Below are positions 44,891 to 59,299 of a DNA stretch of 64,000 nt, one piece after another. This DNA is from Paraspadella gotoi. Lineage: Eukaryota > Chaetognatha. The stretch spans positions 16,780,606-16,844,605 of the forward strand of contig CM119267.1 of the NCBI GenBank assembly GCA_051294375.1, read 5' to 3'. The notes below the pieces were generated by a model, which was given only the letters and a program-made list of their open reading frames with translations, searched no databases and was not told the DNA's origin. Both the position numbers and the translations under genes were made by a program. Numbering within the stretch: the first letter of the stretch is position 1; every line of letters starts with the position of its first letter.

Positions 44891-45212
44891 GAGAGACGGA
44901 GAACAAATGAAAACGCAGGTGTATTTTCTTGCGCTTTTACGTCATAAATATCCATTCGAGATTCTTCGTAGTGACATTATATCCACCAGTGAGAAAAAAA
45001 AGGCGGAAAAAAAGAAAAAAAATAAATCGAAACCGAATTTTATTTTGGAAATTTATTTTAGTTCCGCTCTTTTCGTCGGCAGAAGGACAACAACAACGAC
45101 GAAGACAACAACAACAACGAGGAAGGAATCACGGGGAAAATAAATAAAAAAAAGAAGAAGAGAGACACGAGGCGAAGACGGAAAAACTGGAAGGGAGGGA
45201 AGGAAAACAGCT

Positions 45213-45275
45213 GAGACGGAGGAGGAGGAGGAGGAGGAGGAGAAGGAGGAGAAGGAGGAAGAGGAGGAGGAGGAA
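45213..45275. repeat. (GAG)n purine tract
   Basis: GGAGGAGGAG units. Confidence 0.9.
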
Positions 45276-45963
45276 AAAGACCCCGGTTACGCGCTTCATG
45301 GTGACGACGAACGAACTTCGACCAGAGAATTTAAAGAGAGAATCGCCATATCACAACTCATAAGCTCAGGGTCTCTGGCACAACTTTTTAATCTCACGGT
45401 CTCACTCATACCTTACTATGTTACAGTCTCTGTCAATCTGTCTCTTTCGATCACAACTCAGAGTGTTTAAAAACTGTTCATCGCTGGTATTGTCTCTATC
45501 AGATTATGTCTGTGTTTATGAGTAGAACATCGTATACTCTCTGTCAACCTCGTCGCTTTTCCTAACTCATCCCCACTTTATGTCAAAACCTATTTATAGG
45601 CTTCTCGAAACACACAGCATTCTTTCATTCATTAATTTCATCCTTCTTTGCTTCATTCATTCCGACATTCTATCATATCTTTATTTTTTCATTACCTCAT
45701 TTATTCATTACTTCACACGCTCGTTCATTCATTCCTTCATTTCATCGTTCCATAATTCTTTCATTCATTCATTCCTTTATTCCTTCATTCATTCATTCCT
45801 TTATTCCTTCACTCCTTCGATAAGTTTTTTCTTTACCCATTTCCTCCCCGTTTAATCCGAGCCAGGCCGCCTCCAAAAACAGAGTCCACAACAGTCTCCA
45901 AAACTGTTAGCGCAGCCCCCTTTCTCTCTCTCTCTCTCACCTCTCTCCTCCTCTCTCTCTCTC
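45276..45963. repeat. Degenerate (ATTC)n region and CT array before a gap
   Basis: TTCATTCATTCC words from about 45615 to 45820. (CT)n at 45921-45963 runs into the gap. No gene. Confidence 0.6.
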
Positions 45964-46273
45964 NNNNNNNNNNNNNNNNNNNNNNNNNNNNNNNNNNNNN
46001 NNNNNNNNNNNNNNNNNNNNNNNNNNNNNNNNNNNNNNNNNNNNNNNNNNNNNNNNNNNNNNNNNNNNNNNNNNNNNNNNNNNNNNNNNNNNNNNNNNNN
46101 NNNNNNNNNNNNNNNNNNNNNNNNNNNNNNNNNNNNNNNNNNNNNNNNNNNAAAGTGGCAGAATCACACATAAAAGGAAGCCACTTCGTTGGCCGCTTCC
46201 CTTTCCGCTCATTGGATCCACAAATTGGATTTTGAATTTCGAATTTAAATTTTTTGCTCCAGTGAAACAGCGA

Positions 46274-48670
<2,397 letters not shown>

Positions 48671-48750
48671 TTTTAGTCGGAACTGCTCGCAGTATATTCA
48701 ACTTTAATTTGTCGGTCTGTCGGTCCGCCCTCCTTATATCTTGTCGGTAT
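48671..48750 (+). mobile_element. Helentron-like element, 5' fragment
   Basis: TTTTAGTCGGAACTGCTCGCAG, then TTTGTCGGTCTGTCGGTCCGCC, the family 5' end; truncated thereafter. Confidence 0.55.
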
Positions 48751-50870
48751 TTAGCGTTTGATATTCTCATCTTTGTTTTTTTTTCTTTGTTTCTGCGTTT
48801 TCTTACAATATTTTGTTCATTTTTCGATTGTTATTTTTTCTTTGTTTCTATTTTATAAAAAATACATGAATCTAATTTGCATACTGTAGTATTTAGGTTT
48901 TTTAACAAAAAATAAGATATTTATTGCCGGGTTAAAAATGATATAAATTTTTTTCAAAATGATAATAAACTGCTAAGAAAGCTTGAAATATTTGATATAT
49001 GCTCACAAATCCGATAAAAGAGAAATATTGGAACGAAATTGCTAGAGTGGATGCGAGTGGATGCGAGTGGAATTCCTCCCTTTTTTTTTCTTCCTCTTTT
49101 CCTCCTTCGCCTACAACTTAATTCGAAAATTCGATTCTATGGCGAGTGAATCTGAGAGGGTCTCCTCATAAGGGAAAGGAAGAGGAAAGGATTCTACGGT
49201 GCGAGATGGAACAACCCTGCTGGATTCGCTGGAAAATGGAATGATGGAGAAAGTCAAAGTACTTCCGGGGTTTTTTCTTTTTGCCGCTTTAATTAGAGTT
49301 ACTGTCTTTAACATAAGAGGCAAAAATGCCAGTTGGCACAACATTTTCAGAAAACTTTTNNNNNNNNNNNNNNNNNNNNNNNNNNNNNNNNNNNNNNNNN
49401 NNNNNNNNNNNNNNNNNNNNNNNNNNNNNNNNNNNNNNNNNNNNNNNNNNNNNNNNNNNNNNNNNNNNNNNNNNNNNNNNNNNNNNNNNNNNNNNNNNNN
49501 NNNNNNNNNNNNNNNNNNNNNNNNNNNNNNNNNNNNNNNNNNNNNNNNNNNNNNNNNNNNNNNNNNNNNNTTTCTTTACTTTGCTTGTTCAATGTTCATA
49601 GTATGATTGTAAGCCAATGTTCTGTTGTGTAAGGAACATCTCCTTCCCTCGTCTTCTTCTAGTACTTTTCAGTGCAGGCTGGCAATTTTCTGACATTCCA
49701 CATTTTTCCCTATAGTTTCTCTCTTTTTCTCTCTCACTTTCTCTTTCTCTCTCTCTCTCTCTTTCCCGCATCCATGTTTCATCCACCTGCCGACATCGGT
49801 TCGCCGCCGCCGCCGCCACCGCCGCCGCCTCCGCCGCCGCCGCCACCGGCGCCGCCGCCAATCGACGGCCGCTTCCGCTCCATTAACGATATTTCCCATA
49901 AGACGCTTCACTTGGAGACCAATGAGATTCTCCGTCTCTTCTTTCCACCTTTTTTTCCGTATCTTTTCTCCTCTTTCCCTTCCTCTCTCTCTCCATTCCC
50001 CCTTTAATTCTCCCTCTCTATTCCACCCTTTTTTCCTTTCTTCCCTGCTTCTGTCTCTCCCTTTCCCCGTAGCGACCTTGCCAAAGCTTTCGCCCTGCTT
50101 ACTTCGCATGTCTTCCTAACATAAATCTAACTTTTAAATTCATAAAAACAGCTTGCTTTTTTTCTCTCATCTTACCATTTTTAAAACCAAGACTTAATTT
50201 GTTATTGTTTAGAGACTGAAAAACTCGACCAAAATTTAGTGGAATTTAAAAAAGAATATATTTAGGGCTTCTTATAAACTATTCCTAATTCTTTATGTTG
50301 TTTATTACTCCGTCAAATATTATCAGTGTCTGTCTGTCCGTATATAAAAAAAAATAACAAGAAAAACAACCCCAGGTTCCTCATACTATTTTGCCGCCAA
50401 AAAAAATTGTTCACTCCATTTTTTTTTTCGTATTTAAATGTCAAGAACTCTCCGGATTATATTTTCTTCTTTTTTTTTCTCTTTTTATCGAAGATTGTCC
50501 CGAAGTCTTTTTCTTTTTCGCGCTCCACTTCATTTTTTGCAATACAACGACGCAGTGATCCGTCCAAAATTGATACAGGGAGGCAAAGACGCGCCGATTT
50601 GTAAGAGCGATGGGAGAAAAAACAGCATTGCCAACGAGATATACAGAGAAGCAATGGAAAAAAAAAAGATACACGCGTTGTAGAATTATAGATTTATTTA
50701 TTCTTAAGAGATGCCACGATGCTGCGATACGGTACTGGAACGGCATTTGTTTTCCCTCTCTTCACGCGCGCCATTTTTCTCACCACTCGAGTTTTCCGGG
50801 TTTTCGGTTCTGGCGTCTCCGCGTGAAGTGAACCCTGGGATCGACCTTTTGTCTACTGTCAATCAACGAG
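48751..50870. other. No confident gene; (GCC)n tract
   Basis: A CCGCCGCCGCC-rich tract at 49801-49862 gives poly-Pro in one frame and poly-Arg or poly-Ala in others. CT-rich stretches on both sides make long but meaningless open frames. Confidence 0.4.
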
Positions 50871-50874
50871 TCGG

Positions 50875-50948
<74 letters not shown>

Positions 50949-50996
50949 TGAGAGAAGAGAGAGAGAGAGAGAGAGAAGAGAGAGAGATGAGAGAGC
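50871..50996. repeat. (GA)n array
   Basis: GA units with AAG and ATGAG interruptions. A second array is at 51230-51355. Confidence 0.9.
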
Positions 50997-51322
50997 AAAT
51001 TCCAGCGGGAAATTTTTTGCTAATTTCCTTAATTGCGACTGGGGATTTTAACTTACTGACAAGAGGAGATAGATTCTCTTTAAAAAATGACCCTCTTCTA
51101 GTCCCGTTTCACCCCCCCCCTTGATTTCCCGACCGTGCAACAACAACAACAACAACCACCTGAGTCTTTCACCCATCCCCACCTTAATTTGCCGACCTAA
51201 AAAGGTTCGAATTGAAACCGCGCGAGGGAAGAGAGAGGAGAGAGAGAGAGAATAAGAAGAGAGGGTGAGAGAGAGAGAGAGACTGAGGAGAGAGAGAGAG
51301 AAGAGAGGAGAGAGAGAGAGAA

Positions 51323-51355
<33 letters not shown>

Positions 51356-51399
51356 CAAGGAAGCACTTAGCGACAACATCGGAAAACGTCGGCAACCGA

Positions 51400-52680
51400 A
51401 AAAAAAATGGAAAGACACATTCCGTGAAATGGGGAAAGAAAAAAAAATGCGGAAAAATAGTGAATTCCGTTTCTCATAAGATTTTTGGGTTCAATTTCTT
51501 GGATTGACTGTGCTACGAGTACGGTTCTTAATTTTCGCTTTTTGGCTTTTATTGTTATTTTTGGTTTAGTTTCTTACCTGACGTTTAAATTGACAATCTT
51601 TCAGTCTTCTTTAGTCTACTTAATTATTCGAAACATCACAATACTCTCTACATATAGTTCTTAACTCCGTAAAGTCTCACTACTTTTTCGTGATTAACAA
51701 CAACTATATTCGCCACCTACCAAACACTGCATCACGCATTCTCAACCTACCAACCCAGCGCGCTTTTCCCTCTCTCTCGCGCGCATGTTCTCCTTTTCGC
51801 GAGCTCAAAAAAAAAAGCGCTGAATCGGCGGAAAAGCGATAAAAAGCAGTAAAGCCCGACGGTTGTAATTGTTTTCAGCACCTCTTTTCTTTCTTTTCTT
51901 TCTTTGCTATCTTTTATCTTTCTTTTCTCTCTCATCCTTTTCTTATTTATCTTTTCTACATATATTTTCTCTCTCTTTTTTAATTTCTCCAAGCACCCTC
52001 TCTTCTTTCTCTTCTTTATATTTTCTCTATTTTCTCCCTGGTCTCTTTGATATCTTTCTTCCCTCTCTTATTTATATTTAACCTTTATTTTTCTTTATTT
52101 TCTCTCTTTTTCCTAACTTCTTTTTTTTTTCTCTTTTTTTCCTAACTTCTTTTTATTTTCTCTCTTTACAAGCTTTCTCTTCCCTCTTCCCTTACTCTTT
52201 GCCAAAAATGGCCGTCGGCCCCCAAGAAAAAACAGTTTTATTTCTTCGGTCGCTTTAATATTTGTTCGACGCCTGACAAGGCCGACCGGGCGGAGTTCGT
52301 TCGTGTCGGAACCAGGCGAGGTTGAACAGGTTGAGGAGAGCGCGTGAAGATACCTAGCAAGCTCAATCAGGCGGGAGATGAACGTCTTAAAACCTGGAGA
52401 ATGGAGAAGATACAATAAATATTGCGGCGTATCCGACTGTAAAAAAAGCAATCCAAGAAAAGTCCCTCTGTCTTCAGCTAGATGCAAAGTTTATCCACCA
52501 TGGCGAGGGTCTACGGCGCCGCTTTCGACGCCTCGCAGGTTTGCCCGGAATCGGCGCCGGCGACGGAATTTTGGCGCCGGCTCCCGACCTCGAAAACGAT
52601 CTGATCGGGTCGACGAATTCCATTCAAAGTCTCGATTGTGATGAATAGGTTTCGACTCGGGTCGAGATTCCACACCGAAA
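51400..52680. other. No confident gene
   Basis: CT-rich low-complexity DNA at 51870-52200. A CpG-rich patch at 52260-52640 has short overlapping open frames, none decisive. Confidence 0.4.
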
Positions 52681-52692
52681 ATATGCGCATAC

Positions 52693-52750
<58 letters not shown>
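52693..52750. repeat. (GA)n microsatellite
   Basis: GA run. Confidence 0.95.
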
Positions 52751-52751
<1 letters not shown>

Positions 52752-53990
52752 GGCCTTTTGACATTCGGGAGGAATTTTTCAACGACAAAACTTCTTGTCT
52801 TGAGCCAAAAATTCCCTTCCAATATTGTCTTAATATCATCGGAGATTGTTGCCGGAGATAAGGAGGGCGAAAGAGGAAGAGAGGGGGGAGGGAAGAAGTT
52901 TAAAGGGCAAAGAAGGAACGAGGGGAAGAGGGAGGCGAGGAAAGAGAACATCGGAGGGGGAATGAGTGTTTGGACGCGAGTGAAGAAATTTTGGAAATGG
53001 GATGTGACTCGGATTTAGGATTTAGAAATATGGAGATGAAGGGTTATGGAAAAAATGGAAAGAGAAATGAGAGAAAAAAAATACAGTATATTTCGGAAGA
53101 AAGTTTAAAAGTAAAAAAAAGTGTCATTTTAGGACGAGAAAGTGAAGTGAAGAGAAAAAAAAATAGGAGGAAAATTGAAGAGAAAAAAAAATGGCAAAAG
53201 AGAAAAAAAAGGGGAATTGAGAAGAAAAAAAATCGGGCGAAGCGAAGCTCAAGAAAATAAGAAATTTGCGGGGAAAAGATGAGAGGAAAGGAATCCAATA
53301 AAGAAGACTCGAAAGCAGCGTCTTGAGAATGAAGGAAAAAAAGGAAGCTCGGGGAAGTGAGGAAGAAAATAATACGAAATCGTAGATGAAAAAGGTGAGA
53401 GGAAGGGGAAGAAATTTAATAAAAGAGAAAGGTAAGTTAAAAAAATATGAGGAGGGGAAATCTAATAAAAAGGTTTAGAAAAGTCTAAGATGGGAGGAAA
53501 GGTGCTTAAAGGTACTTGAAGGTACTTAAAGGTCCCCCCAAAAATTTCATAAAAGAAAAATTTCAGAAAAAAAGAAAATTTTTGTTTTAATTTTCAAGAA
53601 AAAAAAATTTTAACTTCTTTTGAACGACATAGTTTATTTTTTATTAGCTTTACTACCTAATTGTGGAATTTCTTTATTAAAATAAGTCAAAATATGTTTT
53701 TTTGAAATTTTACAAGCTTAAACTTTAAGGCAGCGTGAGACGGCAAAATTCTCACAAAATTTAAGAAGTTTCAAACCAAACCTTAGTATCATAAAAGTAA
53801 ATATCCCATATGATCGTGGTACAACGAAATAAGAATTATTTATAGTAGCTTTGGAAACGATTAACGTCAGAAAAAGATCGGGAATAAAAAAGAAAAAAGG
53901 AGAAGACATTAAAAGAAAGTAGGTCATTTCGGAGTTATTTAACAAGAAGAGCATCATCCTCTGACGGAAAAAGGAAAACGTGATAAATGA
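52751..53990. other. Purine-rich, non-coding DNA
   Basis: The plus strand is strongly A+G-rich (GAAAAAAAA, GGAGGAAAG) from 52860 to 53600. An 11-bp repeat AAGGTACTTGA-like occurs three times at 53500-53535. Confidence 0.5.
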
Positions 53991-54005
53991 AGGTCGTCGT
54001 CGTCG

Positions 54006-54038
<33 letters not shown>

Positions 54039-54092
54039 TCGTCGTCGTCGTCATCGTCGTCATCGTCATCGTCGTCGTCGTCGTCGTCGTCG
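53991..54092. repeat. (GTC)n with GTCATC interruptions
   Basis: Trinucleotide array. It encodes homopolymeric Val, Asp or Thr depending on frame. Confidence 0.95.
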
Positions 54093-54406
54093 CGGGTAGA
54101 ATCGAAAAAGGAGACGGGCGGAAACGTCGGACCGACAAGCCGACGGACAAATCGACGGACGGACAAATACCCGAACGAAGGGGATTAAGGAGGCGGAGGC
54201 CGTTTGACCACAATTCCGTCGGAAATATCGTTCTGAGGCGGGGGGGGGCGGGGGGGGCGGAGGGGGCGTGGCAGAGAGAGGGGAGTTTTAATTCGAGTTA
54301 AGGGGGAAGGAAAAGGGAAAAGGTAAGGGGATTCATGGTTGGGGGAAAGAGTTAGTTAAAAGGGGATAGTGAAAACAAAGTTTATTTGTTTACAAACAAA
54401 GGGTGT

Positions 54407-54455
54407 AAACTGTCAACCGTCAACTGTCAACTGTCAACTGTCAACTGTCAACTGT
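54407..54455. repeat. 7-bp tandem repeat (CAACTGT)
   Basis: About six units. Confidence 0.9.
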
Positions 54456-55216
54456 AATTGTTGTAAAAAAAGGTGGAAGGGATCGAGCGGATTTAAAAGA
54501 AGGCGAAACAAGGAAAAGGGATTAACGGAATAATAAATTCTCAAAAAAAACGATTAGGAAGAAGAGAGAAATAAAACTTAGTGAAAGGCTTTATTAAGGA
54601 TGAGAAAAGAGTTTGTTTAAGAACGGTTTGTGAGAGTGAATTACGGTAACTTTGACGTGAAAAGTAGTAACGTTTCACTCGTTTTTTTTCCTATTTTTTT
54701 TTTCTCGTTCGCGAAAGCGGATTCTCACACTCGATCTACTACGACGCTTCTCTCTCTTGTTCGCTCACGTGATTCGCCGAGTTATTTTTCGTCTCCGTCT
54801 CGGAGTTCCTCCTCCGACAACGACGACAATAACAACGACAACAACAATAACAACAACAACAACCAAAGGAGCGCCACTCCAAGTTTTCCGCCTTAAATCC
54901 TGGTTCGGTCGAGAATCCGATGATTTAAGACTTTCCCCAGTTTCTCCTCTCGCCCGCCCGAGTCACCACCTCAGGCCTCAGCCACCAGAAACGCGCCACC
55001 GCGGCAATAAACATTCGCCGTTGCTGCCATCGCAGTCACCGTCGGTGGCTGAAATAACAACGACGGCGGGAACTTTGCAACAAAGGGGGACCGAGTTAAC
55101 GTGCCCGTTGCTGGTTTTAGCGAGTTCTCTGCGTGTGTGAACCATTCCACCTGGATCGAGGGACAGAGAGACCTGGTTATTGTCGCCGTCGTTGTGACAA
55201 CTCGACTTTAAGTTGA

Positions 55217-55624
55217 CGCCACCGTCGTAGCTTTCACCACCATCACACGAGACCCCTTCTCCTCCGCCTCCATCGCCGCCTCCGCCGAAAAGCCGAGGCC
55301 GAGACAAACGCCACATTTACCACTGATCCCCCGTCGGGACGTGCAACGAATGAGGGAGACCCGTCGCTCGACGCTGCCGGCGCCGCTTCCGCCGTAACCG
55401 CAGCCGCCGCTGCTGTTTCCGCCGTCGCTTTCGACACTCCGTCACCCTTACTTCTGACGCAGTGTCTAACACCCAATTCAGTTCACTCCCGTCACAATTT
55501 CTCTTCATCCTTCCACCCAATCCGAAAAAGCCTCCGGGGACAATCACCACTGAAAATAACTTTCACTCCCTTAATCTATCATTCTGTCGCCACTCCCGAG
55601 ACTCCACTCCAGACCTTTTTTTAA
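55217..55624 (+). CDS. Candidate coding exon (stop-to-stop open frame without ATG)
   Basis: 136 codons are open between TGA (55214) and TAA (55622). After a basic, repeat-like start, the middle reads like protein: an Asp/Pro/Ser-rich stretch with TTDPPSGRATNEGDPSLDAA, an Ala-rich stretch and an S/P/L-rich tail. It lacks an ATG, so if real it must be spliced. No clear acceptor was fixed, and the minus strand is also open for much of this region. No family recognised. Confidence 0.25.
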   Translation, partial: RHRRSFHHHHTRPLLLRLHRRLRRKAEAETNATFTTDPPSGRATNEGDPSLDAAGAASAVTAAAAAVSAVAFDTPSPLLLTQCLTPNSVHSRHNFSSSFHPIRKSLRGQSPLKITFTPLIYHSVATPETPLQTFF

Positions 55625-55689
55625 GGGCGATGTGTCCCACGGGACGCCACCCTATTAAGAGGCGGCGACGGAAACCGGAAGTCGAGTCG

Positions 55690-55760
55690 ACGAAGCGCGA
55701 ACGACGATGACGACGACGATAATGACGACGACGATAATGACGATGGTGATGATGACGATT
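55690..55760. repeat. (GAC)n/(GATGAC)n repeat
   Basis: GACGACGATAATGACGACGA units. Confidence 0.85.
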
Positions 55761-55805
55761 GACTGGGCGATTGACTGGGCGATTGACTTTCTCCTTTTTC
55801 TTTTC

Positions 55806-55843
55806 TCTCTCTCTCTCTCTCTACTCTTCGCTCCGCTGTCTTT

Positions 55844-55907
<64 letters not shown>

Positions 55908-55984
55908 TCAAGAAATCAAGGGCTTTCTTTTTCTCACGTATTTCCGTGTTGTGTATCCAAACCGTATTCTTTTTTTAAGCTCTT

Positions 55985-56027
<43 letters not shown>
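55806..56027. repeat. (CT)n arrays
   Basis: Arrays at 55806-55906 and 55990-56027, with unique DNA between. Confidence 0.9.
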
Positions 56028-56031
<4 letters not shown>

Positions 56032-56217
56032 CCACTCTCCCACAAATGCGTGACCCGAAGCGCGGGATTTTTTTCCGGATGATTGTGATTCAGCGCGTCG
56101 GCGAAGTTGATCTCTGCCATGAAAACTCTAAATCTTTTTTTTTTCGCTTCTCGATTCACGCTATATTTTCCCGCCAGTTTTTTTTATATATTTTTTTTTA
56201 TCGTTAGCCTTATATTT

Positions 56218-56254
56218 CGCGGGGTACGTGCGACGTACTTGTGACGTACCCGCG
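56218..56254. promoter_or_regulatory. GACGTAC inverted repeat
   Basis: CGCGGGGTACGT and ACGTACCCGCG face each other around a spacer that contains another CGACGTAC. The half-sites resemble CRE-type TGACGTAC. It could form a hairpin or bind a dimer. Confidence 0.3.
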
Positions 56255-56817
56255 ATAAACATGCACGATACGGGCCCGTTTGAGCGCGCGGCGGGGCTTT
56301 TTCTTTTAATACGGACGTAAATGCGTAAATAAGGCGTAAAAAAAAATTCCAGAAGGAAAAAAGAAAAAAAGAAAATAAACAAATCTCTAAAACCCCAAAG
56401 GCGCAAAAAAAAAAAACATTTCCATTTGGGATTTTAATGAGGCAATGAAACAAACACGAAATATTCAAATGGCGAAATAAAATAAACGGTACCGACCGAA
56501 AAAAAAGGGAATTAAAATGAATCTAAAAAAAAGATTAAAAAAATAAAATAAAAATGGCGTTGAGATTTTGAAGGAGAAATCTGAAAAATTACTATGAACG
56601 TATTCTTTTTAAAAAAGTTGCAAACTGCGAGGTCATTTCTTTGAAAGATGATACGCAATCGAAAAGCTATACAAAATGAATCCTCTATCCTCAATGCCGC
56701 GATTGATACGGAGCGATGCCCCGATGCCCCGATGCTGCAGAAGAAGCGAAAAAGCGATAACCGATTTAAAGGTCAAGACCGTGCAGTCATAATGTAAAAG
56801 AGTGATAGATGGTGGTA

Positions 56818-56867
<50 letters not shown>

Positions 56868-56876
56868 TCTCTCTTG
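56818..56876. repeat. (CT)n array with CAT interruptions
   Basis: Three CT blocks. Confidence 0.9.
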
Positions 56877-56879
56877 ATA

Positions 56880-58780
56880 TTCGAGATGAGAAAGGAACTA
56901 AAAAAAAAAGGGAAGTGAGTAATGGAGTTGACGCCGCCGCCGACGGCAACGAATCGAAGGAGGGTGAGTTCAGGCGGGGGAAGTGGGTAAGTCGTCGGTG
57001 AATTGATGACCGGTGAGAACGCGAGGGGGCGCGACGATGGAAATGATGAGAAGAGAGGACGAAAAGGTAAGTTAATGGTTAGGTCGAAGAGCAGACGGGG
57101 AAAATCGCCGCAGCCCCCGCCGCGCCGCTGACCAACGATAGATGTAGCTATGACGTTCCCCCCAAGGTTTTCGATTTTCTCCGCCAGGGGTAAAAAAAAA
57201 CAAGAGACGGAGACAAGGAGATAAAGACTTTTGGGGAAAAACATTTCATCCATCATCTTTCCTTCTCGCGACGTCGAGTCGGAAAACGACAAAGACGAGA
57301 GAGAGACAGATTTTTGGTTTCCGGCCACCATTAGTCTTAGCCTAGAGATAGACGCCAACGCCGCTCGGCGGCCGCCGTCGCCGCGCCCGACGCCGCCGCC
57401 GGCTTTTCCGGCGAGACCGGAAGTAGAACAGAAGCGAAGCCGCCTAAACAAGTTTGTCGTTCGTGATTAATTCTCTCGCTGTACTACTTAATTTGGACCG
57501 TGGAAGCTTTGATAGATTTGGATGCAAATTTGGGAAGATTGGCGTGGGTTTTGTCTTTCTGAAAGATAATCGATAATTCTTTTTTTTAGCGGGGATAGAG
57601 AGAGGAAAGCCATTCGTTTATGGATGGTGTTAAATAACTTGTGAAATATATATATTCCTTGAAAAAAAATTAAAGATAGAACCGAGTGACGTTATTTCTA
57701 TCATTTCGTAAGCGTTTTTGTCGTTTTATTAAACAAACGATTTCCTAAATAAAGTTGTAAAAACAAAAAAAACAACCGTCAGAAGTTTTCGTAGTTGCTA
57801 TTAGTCAACGTTTGCCATTTGCCAACTCTAACAATTCAACTCCAAGCCTACTAGATTAAAGTTCAAAGTGTCTCTCTCTCTCTCTCGGAGGGAAAGGAGA
57901 CATTAACGGGTTTATTGCGAATAAATTATGCTTCGTAATCTTAGTTCAGAACTTAACGAGCTTAATGAGCCTATATACCAGTAAACACGTCGCGGGCAGC
58001 GTATCTCGGAAGAGTCACTAGTTGTTCCTCGTTATTTACGTAGAAAAAATAAAACGACCGCCACTACTAAAAAATAGTAATTAAAAAGAACTACAATTTT
58101 AATTTAAATTATTAATTAGATAAAGTTTCATTTTGCTATCAAAAATAGTGCCCAAATTGAAATCGTATGTTTATTGTTTAGTCTACTATATGTATGTGTA
58201 AAACAATAATCTAACAATTATAAAAATGACGACGACGAAAACGATATAACTTCACCTTGTGAAAAAATTGCTTGTCTCTAAAATTTTTCAACATTGAAGT
58301 CAGTCATTGAATATCGCCACTAACCCTGATCCTTACCAGTGCTACTCTTCTTCCACCCCCACGCTTACCACTGACTTTCCCCTCCTCCAGGAGTTGAGTC
58401 ACAATCAAAGTAGCTTCCTTCAACGCCGACGCTAATCGTCCACCATTACTCGCCCACCGCTTCTCCACGAACTTACCCAACCCGAGGCTAATACTCTAAC
58501 CCTAGTCCTTACCCCCGATTCACAGATTGTGTGATTCTCTGTTCAGAGTTTAAACCCCGTTAACTTTCCTCTCAAACTTTAGAGAAACTGTGAAGCCATT
58601 TCAGTTTCCTTTTCCTTCTTTCTATTCCTCACCCTTTTCTCACTTCTCCCTCTTTCGATCCACCCCCCCCTTTCCTCTTCCTCACCTGTGTCACTTTCCC
58701 CCCTCGGGACTCATCGCCTTAATTTCCCCTTTGTTATTGTTATTGTTATCGCCGCCGTCATCAACACTCGAGGACGAGGA
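56880..58780. other. No confident gene
   Basis: CpG-rich at 56930-57450, with open frames on both strands that cannot be told apart from chance. Then AT-rich to 58300 and C-rich to 58780. Confidence 0.4.
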
Positions 58781-58784
58781 GGGG

Positions 58785-58927
58785 GCGACGACGAACGCGA
58801 CGACGATGACGACGACGATATCGGTGTCGATGACGATGATGACGAAGACGATGACAACTACCACGAGAACGATGGCAAAAACGACGCCGACGATGACAAA
58901 GACGACGATGCCTACTACGAACAACGA

Positions 58928-58958
<31 letters not shown>

Positions 58959-59010
58959 TCGCACGAAGTCCAACGACGACGACAACAACAACGACGACAA
59001 AAGAACCGCC
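58785..59010. repeat. GAC-rich trinucleotide region
   Basis: Diverged GACGAC/GATGAC repeats. Frames give Asp-rich or Thr-rich chains of the sort produced by the repeat itself. Confidence 0.8.
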
Positions 59011-59104
59011 GACGACGACAGTCTTGCCTAAATCTTTCACTGAGGATTATTGCCGTTTCCTGTCTTCGAAACCCGACTTCCTCCCAAGCGTCGCTCTCTA
59101 TAAA

Positions 59105-59190
<86 letters not shown>

Positions 59191-59213
59191 TCTCTCTCTC
59201 TCTCTCTCTACCT

Positions 59214-59265
<52 letters not shown>

Positions 59266-59268
59266 TTT
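59105..59268. repeat. (CT)n array
   Basis: The longest pyrimidine array of the window, with TTCT interruptions. Confidence 0.95.
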
Positions 59269-59299
59269 GCTTCTTTTTTTTTTTCCCTCTCACTGACAT

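Noticed and set aside
52378-52641. Plus-strand frame with Arg-rich C-terminus, plus overlapping frames in the same CpG-rich patch
   Set aside because: All three plus frames and the minus strand are partly open, and the splice signals conflict. No single frame stands out.
54630-55140. Frames with Asn-rich or Thr-rich stretches
   Set aside because: An AAC/ACA repeat keeps several frames open. A Ser/Asn-rich exon is conceivable but no boundaries could be supported.
58688-59296. Asp-rich and Thr-rich frames of 200-280 codons
   Set aside because: They follow from a diverged GAC trinucleotide repeat joined to a CT array.
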